Positions 5,736-11,808 of a DNA stretch of 11,808 nt are shown here, one piece after another. The notes under the pieces are model-generated. The model was not told where the DNA came from, made no database searches, and saw nothing but the letters and a program-made list of their open reading frames with translations. Both the position numbers and the translations under genes were made by a program. The DNA is taken from assembly GCA_021156385.1 (NCBI GenBank), contig JAJNDL010000078.1, positions 1 to 11,808 of the forward strand, given 5' to 3'. The stretch is from Moraxellaceae bacterium (lineage in GTDB: Bacteria > Pseudomonadota > Gammaproteobacteria > Pseudomonadales > Moraxellaceae). Position 1 is the first letter of the stretch, and each line of letters starts with the position of its first letter.

Positions 5736-7183
5736 GTGAGCGTCAAGCGCAACCTGCTTGCCAACTATGCCGGGGCCGCGTGGTCCGGGCTGATGGGCCT
5801 GGCCTTTCTGCCGCTCTACGTGCAGTACCTCGGCATCGAGGCTTACGGGCTCATCGGTTTCTTCGCCTCGCTGCAGGTGTGGTTCGCTCTGCTCGACATG
5901 GGCCTCTCGCCTACGCTGAACCGCGAGATGGCGCGTTTTACCGCCGGCCAGCACACGGCGCAGGGCATCCGCGACCTGCTGCGCTCCATGGAGTTCATCT
6001 ACGGCGGCATTGCGCTGTTGCTTGCGCTGGCTTTCGTTGTGGCCTCCTCTTACCTGGCGACGCGCTGGCTCAATGCGCAGCAGTTGCCGCGCGATACGGT
6101 GATTCAGGCCTTCATGCTGATGGGTCTTTGCACCGGTATGCGCTGGATGACGGTGCTCTACCGCAGCGCCATGCTCGGCCTGCAGCAGCAGGTGTGGTTG
6201 AACGGGCTGGTGTTCGTCACCGCGACGCTGCGCGGCCTGGGCGTGGTGGCGGTGCTGGCCTTCATCGCACCCACGCTGCAGGCGTTCTTCGTTTTCCCCT
6301 GCCGACGCTGCAGCGCGTCTGGCGCTTCGCCGCCGGCGTTACGCTGATCTCCTTTCTCGCCACGCTGCTTACGCAGGTCGACAAGGTCATCCTGTCTAAA
6401 CTGCTGCCACTCGAGGACTTCGGCTACTTCATGCTCGCCACCACTGTCGGCGGTGCGATCTACCTGCTCGTTGCGCCGATGAGCAACGCCATCTATCCGC
6501 GCTTTTCCGAGCTAGTGGCGCGCAACGACGAGGCTACGCTGGCCCGCGACTACCATCGCATGGCACAGCTGCTCGCCATGATGCTGCTGCCTCCGACGCT
6601 GCTGCTGGCCGGCTTCGCGCACGACATCCTGCGAGTCTGGACCGGCAGCACCGTCACCGCCGACCATGTGGCCGGCATCCTGGCACTGTGGGCTGTCGGC
6701 ACCGCGCTGAACGGCCTCAACCACGTCCCCGCCATGGCGCAGCTCGCCTACGGCTGGTCCTCGCTGGGCGTGGTCCTGAACAGCGTGGCGGTGATGGTAG
6801 TGATTCCTGCCTTTCTTCTGCTGGTGCCGCAATACGGCGGCTTGGCCGCGGCCTGGATCTGGATCGCGCTCAACGTCGGCTACCTCACCATCGGCATCTT
6901 CGCCATGCACGCGCGCATTCTGAAGCAGGAGATGTGGCGCTGGTATCTTCAGGACAATCTGCTGCCGCTGTTGGCCGGGCTGCTCGCCACGGCCGCCATG
7001 GTGGAGATGGCGCGCCTGCTGCCCGGCCTGGGGCGTGTGGCCGAAGCCCTCTGGCTTGCACTGGCACTGCTCGCGATCTATGCCGCCACCACCTGTGCCA
7101 CGCCCCTGGGGCGCCAGCTCCTGCGCGACGTCCTCGCGCACCTGCCGCGGCGCAAACTGCCGAGGATGAACCTGAATGACTGA
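5736..7183 (+). pseudogene. Wzx-type polysaccharide flippase, disrupted by a frameshift near 6293-6299
   Basis: Two halves of one multi-spanning membrane protein lie in different frames. From GTG 5736 the frame encodes a typical flippase N-terminus (LANYAGAAWSGLMGLAFLPL, then LGIEAYGLIGFFASLQ and LLDMGLSPTLNREMARF) with about five hydrophobic segments. After QAFFVF it turns into non-family sequence and stops at TGA 6345-6347 (203 residues). In the -1 frame, homology resumes at about 6290-6299 with LPTLQRVWRFAAGVTLISFL, then LLTQVDKVILSKLLPLEDFG, and runs through further hydrophobic segments to TGA 7181-7183. Joined, the halves give about 482 residues. From memory of the family, some 20-25 residues including the sixth helix are missing between the FFV and WRFAAG blocks, which suggests a real deletion of 3n+1 bases rather than one miscalled base. 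TTTTCCCC at 6292-6299 makes a sequencing or slippage error the main alternative. Its 3' end overlaps the next gene by 8 bp. Function if intact: moving lipid-linked repeat units across the inner membrane. Confidence 0.85.
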
Positions 7184-8123
7184 GCGCAAGCCGCCCCTGG
7201 TCACCGTGTGCCTGCCCACCTTCAATCGCGCGGCGAAGCTGCGCGAGGCCGTTGCGGCGCTGCGCGAGTCGAGCTACCGCAACATCGAGATCGTGATTTC
7301 CGACAACGGCTCACAGGACGACACCGAGCAGACCTGTCGCGAACTGGCCGCGGCCGAGCCCCGTATCCGCTATTTCCGCCACGCGGAGAATCGCGGCGCG
7401 CCGTGGAATTTCCACTTCGCGCGCACCAATGCCCGCGGCAAGTACTTCATGTGGCTGGGCGACGACGATCGCCTGGATGCCTGCTACATCGAACGCTGTG
7501 TGCAAGTGCTTGAGGCCGATCCGGGTCTCGTGATGGCGGCCGGACTTGGCGCCTACCATCGCAACGACGGCAGGCTCAGCCATTACGGCAACGTCATTCA
7601 GGCCGGCTCGCCGCGACCGGCGGCGCGGGTGGCGACCTATCTCTGGAATGTCACCGAAAACTCGATCTTCTACGGTCTCTACGACGTCGCACGCACGCAG
7701 AGCTGCGTCACGCCGGTCTGCCTTGCCGGCGACTGGATCTGGATTGTCGATGTGCTGGTGCAGGGCAGGGCGGTTGTCCTGCCGGATGTGCTGGTGCACC
7801 GCGACTACGAGGACAGTGCCTCCTCCTCCCATGCGCGCCTGGTCCGCAATTTTGGCCTACCGCAGTGGCAGGCGCGGTTTCCGATGCTGGCGGCCAGTCT
7901 GAACCTGGTCCGGCATGCCGGCATCATCACCGGCCGCGCTGGCTATTCGCCGGCCGGCAGGGTATCCATGGCGCTGGTGGTGGCCGCGGTCATGCTGGCG
8001 AAAGTGTGGCGGCAGCATGCCGTGCGCGGGCTGGTCGCGATTCCCGGACTGCAGGCGATGGTCCGGAGACTGCGAGCCAAATCCGCAGGCGGATCGCAGG
8101 CGGAGGATCGGCCGCCGCGCTGA
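7176..8123 (+). CDS. Family 2 (GT-A) glycosyltransferase
   Basis: This 315-residue protein opens with the GT2 signature VTVCLPTFNRAAKLREAVAA (9-28), followed by IEIVISDNGSQDDT (37-50), which binds the nucleotide. The metal-binding DxD-like motif is WLGDDDRLD (93-101), and AGDWIWIVDV (184-193) lies where the catalytic-base region is expected. A hydrophobic stretch at about 264-276 could be a membrane-associating helix, and the C-terminus is basic. It transfers a sugar from a nucleotide donor to the growing lipid-linked unit on the cytoplasmic face of the inner membrane; donor and linkage cannot be read from sequence. The ATG at 7176 overlaps the broken flippase by 8 bp, with GAGGA at 7162-7166, so translation may have been coupled to that gene. 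Confidence 0.9.
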   Translation: MTERKPPLVTVCLPTFNRAAKLREAVAALRESSYRNIEIVISDNGSQDDTEQTCRELAAAEPRIRYFRHAENRGAPWNFHFARTNARGKYFMWLGDDDRLDACYIERCVQVLEADPGLVMAAGLGAYHRNDGRLSHYGNVIQAGSPRPAARVATYLWNVTENSIFYGLYDVARTQSCVTPVCLAGDWIWIVDVLVQGRAVVLPDVLVHRDYEDSASSSHARLVRNFGLPQWQARFPMLAASLNLVRHAGIITGRAGYSPAGRVSMALVVAAVMLAKVWRQHAVRGLVAIPGLQAMVRRLRAKSAGGSQAEDRPPR

Positions 8124-8147
8124 CGCAGGAGCGCTGCATTCCAGATC

Positions 8148-9236
8148 ATGAAAATACTGCACATCCCGAAATACCTCGGCACCGGCATGCGCCACGGCGG
8201 CACGCGTCGCGAGGAGCAGGTCCAGGAACTGCTCGAGGAGGCGTTTCCACCGCCGCACGAGCTGCACACGCTATGCATCCTGCCGCATCGCCTCGAGTGG
8301 AGGGCACTCGCGGCCGCGGACATCGGCTTCTATTTCCGCCTGCTCTGCATCGGCCTGCCGCGCCTGCTGTGGCGGGGGCTGTCGCTGCGCGGCGCAGCGT
8401 GGCTGCTCGTCTACGGCGTGGCGATGCGCCGGAAGATCCTGCGCCTCGCTCCCGACCATGTCTTCCTGGAGGGCTCCTACGGCGCCTCCCTGCTGCTGGC
8501 GGAGCTGCTCGGCGAAGCCGGCATCACTTATTCGCTGCTGCCGCACAACATCCAGTTCATGGTGCCGGAGCACAGGGACAATTTCTTCCGCAACGGCGGC
8601 ATCGCCTTCGAGTGGGAGCTGCGGGCCTTCCGCGGCGCCGTGCGCGTGCACTGCATTTCCAGCCTGGACCGGCAGGTGGCGGACTGCGTCGGAGCGCGCA
8701 CGGCGCTGCTGCCGTATTACCCGGTCCGTGCGGAGTGCGGGCGCTTCGCCGCGATCCGCACGGACCGCGCGACGACGCCGAAGAAGCACGTGCTGGTGCT
8801 GGGGACCGCCTTCAATCCGCCCACGCGCGCCGGCATGCAGCGCCTGTTGCGGGAGATCGCCGCGGCCCCGGGCTGGACGGCGCCGGTCGTGGTGGCGGGC
8901 TACGGCACGGAGATGCTGGGCGAGCCCGGCTCCGCGCAGATCCGGATCGCCGGCAGCGTCCCCGAGGCGGAGCTCGAGGCGCTGCTGCGGGAGGCCAGCT
9001 TCCTGATGGTCTGGCAGCCGGCCACTACCGGGTTCCTGACACGGCTGATCGAGAGCAACCTCTCCGGCATCCCCGTGGTCGTGGTCGGCGATTACGCCCA
9101 GGCTGCCGGACTCGAGGCCTGGGGCATCGCCCGGGTGGAGGGCCTGTCCGGACTGCACGAGGGTGGGATGCCGGCAGGCGGGGCTGCCTGTTTCGAGCGT
9201 CCGGGCCCGGAGAGCCTCCGCGCCGATCCGGACTAA
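8148..9236 (+). CDS. Putative GT-B fold glycosyltransferase (family 4-like, divergent)
   Basis: This 362-residue protein looks like a GT-B enzyme. It has an N-terminal strand MKILHIPKYLG followed by a GGTRREEQV loop. The N-domain holds LLPHNIQFMVP (130-140) and VHCISSLDRQVA (167-178), the usual positions of an acceptor-side His and a linker. The C-domain has HVLVLGTAFNPPTRAGM (214-230), VVVAGYG (247-253), IRIAGSVPEAELEALLREAS (265-284), and TGFLTRLIESNLSGIPVVV (294-312), which resembles the donor-binding E-x7-E region. The last 25 or so residues look poorly conserved. No strong Shine-Dalgarno site precedes the ATG (AGGAG at 8127-8131 is 16 nt away), but the start fits the fold. It follows the GT2 gene by 24 bp. 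The fold call is moderately firm; the exact GT family is uncertain. Confidence 0.75.
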   Translation: MKILHIPKYLGTGMRHGGTRREEQVQELLEEAFPPPHELHTLCILPHRLEWRALAAADIGFYFRLLCIGLPRLLWRGLSLRGAAWLLVYGVAMRRKILRLAPDHVFLEGSYGASLLLAELLGEAGITYSLLPHNIQFMVPEHRDNFFRNGGIAFEWELRAFRGAVRVHCISSLDRQVADCVGARTALLPYYPVRAECGRFAAIRTDRATTPKKHVLVLGTAFNPPTRAGMQRLLREIAAAPGWTAPVVVAGYGTEMLGEPGSAQIRIAGSVPEAELEALLREASFLMVWQPATTGFLTRLIESNLSGIPVVVVGDYAQAAGLEAWGIARVEGLSGLHEGGMPAGGAACFERPGPESLRADPD

Positions 9237-9463
9237 TCCCGCCCGCCGTGCCGACCCGTACTGCGCAGGCTTCCTGGTCCTTCCCTCCGGCAGCTTGTTG
9301 CCCTGCAAGTCCGGCTGCTTTGGCCGGAAGGGCTGCTGCGTTGTGGCGGAGCATCCTCCAGGGTCAGTAGAATGCCGCCCTGTCGCGCGCGGCGGCGCCT
9401 GTCGGTTTTCCGGGGCTGCCGCTGCTGCCGGAGCGACAGCGCCAGGAATTTCGGGGTCAGCAA
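9237..9463. other. Intergenic gap before the second flippase
   Basis: This 227-bp stretch has no supported gene. It contains a small hairpin (TCCGGC 9310-9315 with GCCGGA 9323-9328, 7-nt loop) that lacks a T run, so I do not call it a terminator, and a TAGAAT promoter-like box at 9368-9373. The flippase frame stays open back to the TAG at 9368 but has no ATG, GTG or TTG before 9464. The gap separates the last two genes from the main run. Confidence 0.55.
9341..9373 (+). promoter_or_regulatory. Possible promoter for the flippase-GT11 pair
   Basis: TAGAAT at 9368-9373 matches the sigma-70 -10 consensus at five of six positions and is followed by a G+C-rich discriminator (GCCGCCC), an arrangement common in G+C-rich proteobacteria. 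The best -35-like element, TTGTGG at 9341-9346, is 21 bp upstream, longer than the usual 16-18, so it is a weak partner. The box sits in the larger of the two gaps in the second half of the window, which adds some support. Confidence 0.3.
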
Positions 9464-10927
9464 TTGCGTGAGTTTCTTGTGGTGCTGGTGGGGCGCGTCA
9501 TCGCCATTGTGCTGGCGCTCGCGACCCTGCGCCTGTCCACCCACTTCCTGGAGCCAGCCGAATACGGCTGGCTGGCCATCCTGCAGGCGCTGCAGCTGTT
9601 CGCGATCTTCTTCCTGACCAACCCGGTCCTCCAGTACATCAACCGCCACCTCAACGGCTGGAGCCGCGAGGGCGTCCTAGCACCTCGACTCCGCCTGTAC
9701 CTCGGCTATGTCATGGCTTGCGCGCTCGTCGCGGCGCTCGTATTCGCCCTGTGGATGCAGCTGGAGGCCGAACTCTCCGTGCGGGAGCAGTGGCTGTCGG
9801 TGCTCCTGATTTTCCTTGGCGTCATCGCGCTGGCCTGGGGGCCGGCGATCGGCAGCTTCCTGAACTTCCTGGGCCACCGGGTGCTGTCGATCCTGCTCAC
9901 GGCCGGTGCTGCACTGCTCGGACTGCTGCTCGCCTGCAGCCTCGTTCTGCTGTCGCCCAGCGCCATCGGCTGGTTCGCCGGGATCGTCGCCGGCACCCTG
10001 CTGGCAGGAATGGCTGCATACGCAGTGCTGGTGCGGAGGATTCCGCCCACGCGGGAAATCCGGGTGCCCTGGCAGGCGGATGTTCCGGACATGCTGCGCT
10101 TCAGCGGACCGCTGGCCATTTCCGCCGGTTTCATGTGGTTTGTCCTGTCCGGGTACCGGCTGGAGTTCGACTATCTCTGGGGCAAGGCGGTACTGGGCCA
10201 TACCGTGGTGGGGCTCGTGGTGGCTGCACAGGTCTGGGCTGTCGTTGAAACCCTGGCCCAGCAATTCCTGTATCCCTACGTGTACGCGAACATGAGTTCC
10301 GGCGACGAGACGGACGGCGCGCGTGCCTGCTCGGATTTCGTGAATGTCCTCGGCCCGCTTTATCTGGGCTATGCCGGCTTCATCGCCGTCAACGTGTCCC
10401 TGATCTACCAGCTGTTGGTTGCCGAGAGTTATCGCAGCGGCGCCATGTTTTTTCTCGTCGCCACCTTCATCGAGCTGTTGCGGGTGCTCACCAATTCCCT
10501 GGCCCTGGCCGCCCATGTCCGGAAGGACACGCGCGCACTGATCAAGTCCTATATCCTGGCCTCGGGCGCCATCGCACTGGGCATATTTTTCGTTGGAAAG
10601 GCCGGGATGGGCATCATGGCGGCATGCCTGATATTGCTGGCAGGCGCGGCGTTGCTGCTGGTCGTGGTGTACGCCTACATGCGCAGGCTGGTGCCGTTCC
10701 GTCTGGAGTTCCGGCGCTGGTCCGCCGGTGCCGCGGCGGCCCTTGCCGGCGGCGCGGCGGGATTCGCGTTGCTGGTTTCCGGCGAGGCGACGGTAATCCG
10801 CATGCTTCTCGTTGCCACGGTTTCCTTCGTGGTGTTTGCCGCCTATGTCGCGCTGGTCCTGTTCCGGAACCCCTCACTGGCGCGCCTGCTGCAGCGCCCT
10901 CTACCCAGCCAGGTGCAAAGCAATTGA
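9464..10927 (+). CDS. Second polysaccharide flippase (Wzx-like, MOP superfamily), intact
   Basis: This 487-residue, strongly hydrophobic protein has about twelve membrane segments spread along its length. The N-terminus VVLVGRVIAIVLALATLRLS, then FLEPAEYGWLAILQAL and NPVLQYINRHLNGW, matches flippases of O-antigen and capsule loci. An amphipathic mid-section, VPDMLRFSGPLAISAGFMWF, starts the second six-helix half. It would translocate undecaprenyl-linked repeat units to the periplasm. The start is TTG 9464, preceded by GGGG at 9453-9456. No ATG, GTG or TTG lies further upstream in frame before the TAG at 9368, while GTGs at 9479, 9482 and 9488 are less attractive alternatives. It is not a close copy of the broken flippase at 5736-7183, so the locus carries two different flippase types. 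Its stop overlaps the next start (TTGA). Confidence 0.87.
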   Translation: MREFLVVLVGRVIAIVLALATLRLSTHFLEPAEYGWLAILQALQLFAIFFLTNPVLQYINRHLNGWSREGVLAPRLRLYLGYVMACALVAALVFALWMQLEAELSVREQWLSVLLIFLGVIALAWGPAIGSFLNFLGHRVLSILLTAGAALLGLLLACSLVLLSPSAIGWFAGIVAGTLLAGMAAYAVLVRRIPPTREIRVPWQADVPDMLRFSGPLAISAGFMWFVLSGYRLEFDYLWGKAVLGHTVVGLVVAAQVWAVVETLAQQFLYPYVYANMSSGDETDGARACSDFVNVLGPLYLGYAGFIAVNVSLIYQLLVAESYRSGAMFFLVATFIELLRVLTNSLALAAHVRKDTRALIKSYILASGAIALGIFFVGKAGMGIMAACLILLAGAALLLVVVYAYMRRLVPFRLEFRRWSAGAAAALAGGAAGFALLVSGEATVIRMLLVATVSFVVFAAYVALVLFRNPSLARLLQRPLPSQVQSN

Positions 10928-11808
10928 TCGTCGTCAGAATCCTCGGGGGCCTCGGCAACCAGTTCTTTCAGTACGCCACTGCCCGCGCCCTTGCGGACGC
11001 TGCCGGTGTGCCGCTCTACCTGGACTGCCGCGGCTTCTCGGACTATGCGCTGCGTGATTTCACGCTCGGCAAGTATGCGATCCGCGCGGACATCGCCGAT
11101 GCCGCCGTGCTGCGCCGTTTTCCGGAGTGGCAGCGCAAGCTCGGCCGACGCCTGCCCTGGCGCGCCGGCCGTCACGGCCGCTGGGTGTTCGAGAAGGACA
11201 TGCGCTACCTGCCCGACCTGACGGCCCAGCGCGGCGAGCTCTATCTCGACGGCTACTTCCAGTGGGAGCCGTATTTCCGCGGGCACGCCGACGCGATACG
11301 CACTGACCTGACGCTAAAGACGGGCGTGACGCCGGAAACGCGCGAGATGGAGGCGGGCATGCTCGCGTCGCCCACGGTCGCCATCCATGTGCGGCGCGGG
11401 GACTATGTGAACAGTGCCGCCAACCAGCGCATCTTCGGCAGCTGCTCGGAGCAGTATTACCGGCAGGCGCTGGCCGCGGTGCGGCAGCGTGCAGGCAAGG
11501 TGCGGCCCGTGGTGTTCTCGGACGATGCCGGGTTCGCGCGCCGCATGTTCGCCGACATCGAGGATGCGCTGTTCATCAGCGGCGACCGCCGCGACCCCAC
11601 CGAAGACCTGCACCTGATGTCCGCCTGCCACCACCACATCATCGCCAACAGCAGCTTCAGCTGGTGGGGCGCCTGGCTCGGGAAGAAGCCGGGCCAGGTC
11701 GTGGTGGCGCCGAAGCCCTGGTTCGACCTGCCGGCGTTCGCCGGCATCGACATCGAGGCCGAAGGAAGAATTTATGTACCCAAGAATCCGGAAGCTCCGG
11801 CGAAGGAG
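10924..11808 (+). CDS. Glycosyltransferase family 11 (alpha-1,2-fucosyltransferase-like), 3' end beyond window
   Basis: The frame is open from TTG 10924 to the window edge (295 codons, no stop). The usual family length is about 290-300, so only a few residues should be missing. The diagnostic GT11 features are all present: RILGGLGNQFFQYATARALA at the N-terminus, LYLDGYFQ in the middle, VAIHVRRGDYV with the HxRRxDY motif (His155 to Tyr161), and IIANSSFSWWGAWLG (about 239-253). GT11 enzymes are inverting GT-B enzymes, mostly transferring L-fucose from GDP-fucose to a C2 hydroxyl of a galactose-type acceptor. No GDP-fucose synthesis gene is in the window, so the donor is assumed from the family. 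The TTG start overlaps the flippase stop by 4 bp (TTGA) and yields exactly the expected N-terminus; no in-frame ATG or GTG gives a better one. Translational coupling to the flippase is likely. Confidence 0.92.
   Translation, partial: MIVVRILGGLGNQFFQYATARALADAAGVPLYLDCRGFSDYALRDFTLGKYAIRADIADAAVLRRFPEWQRKLGRRLPWRAGRHGRWVFEKDMRYLPDLTAQRGELYLDGYFQWEPYFRGHADAIRTDLTLKTGVTPETREMEAGMLASPTVAIHVRRGDYVNSAANQRIFGSCSEQYYRQALAAVRQRAGKVRPVVFSDDAGFARRMFADIEDALFISGDRRDPTEDLHLMSACHHHIIANSSFSWWGAWLGKKPGQVVVAPKPWFDLPAFAGIDIEAEGRIYVPKNPEAPAKE

Noticed and set aside
5780..6289. Start of the downstream flippase frame at ATG 5780
   Set aside because: The first 170 codons of this frame are non-membrane, Arg- and His-rich shadow sequence. 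Flippase homology in this frame starts only at about 6290.
6273..6313. 9-bp direct repeat ACGCTGCAG (6273-6281 and 6305-6313) as the cause of the flippase deletion
   Set aside because: Deletion between direct repeats leaves a single copy; both copies are still present, so this pair cannot have produced the lesion.
8271..9308. Antisense 345-codon frame opposite the GT-B glycosyltransferase
   Set aside because: Low-complexity Gln, Arg, Ala and Gly composition mirrors the sense codons; no family motif and no start signal.
9310..9328. Hairpin after the GT-B gene as an intrinsic terminator
   Set aside because: The stem is only 6 bp with a 7-nt loop and no T run follows.
7865..9370. Long 501-codon + strand open frame across the two glycosyltransferases
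   Set aside because: Composition is rich in Ala, Arg, Gly and Pro with no recognisable motif. It is an out-of-frame shadow of G+C-rich genes whose real frames carry clear motifs.

Overview
The window is an 11.8 kb piece of a surface-polysaccharide (O-antigen or capsule type) biosynthesis locus. All recognisable genes are on the + strand. The high G+C, Shine-Dalgarno sites and gene families fit a G+C-rich proteobacterium; I cannot name the genus. No rRNA, tRNA, insertion sequence, integrase or CRISPR array is visible. Hand counts suggest G+C rises along the window: 33/60 at 901-960 and 36/60 at 1981-2040, against 42/60 at both 8401-8460 and 9061-9120. The locus may therefore be a mosaic.

Layout: (1) 1-228 is the 3' end of an RmlC-type NDP-sugar epimerase. 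(2) 229-517 is a 289-bp gap with a striking 18-bp palindromic patch. (3) 518-5698 is a tightly packed run of six genes: a PLP-dependent sugar aminotransferase, a phytanoyl-CoA-dioxygenase-family oxygenase, a two-domain SAM methyltransferase, a GNAT acetyltransferase, a WbqC-family protein and a CmcI-family ('cephalosporin hydroxylase') methyltransferase. Three of the junctions are 4-bp ATGA overlaps. (4) 5736-7183 is a Wzx-type flippase broken by a frameshift near 6293-6299. (5) 7176-9236 holds two glycosyltransferases, one GT2/GT-A and one GT-B. (6) 9237-9463 is a second gap with a promoter-like -10 box. (7) 9464-10927 is a second, intact flippase, joined by a TTGA overlap to a GT11 (alpha-1,2-fucosyltransferase family) gene that runs off the window end.

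How the genes may work together (inference): the epimerase and aminotransferase help make a nucleotide-activated deoxyamino sugar. The GNAT enzyme would acylate its amino group, and the oxygenase, the two methyltransferases and the WbqC protein would further decorate the sugar or its acyl group. The glycosyltransferases build the lipid-linked repeat unit and a flippase moves it across the inner membrane. No initiating transferase, Wzy polymerase, Wzz or ABC exporter is visible here; these should lie outside the window.

The most interesting points are the broken first flippase next to an intact second one, the unusual density of sugar-modifying enzymes, and a slippery-heptamer-plus-hairpin arrangement exactly at the frameshift.
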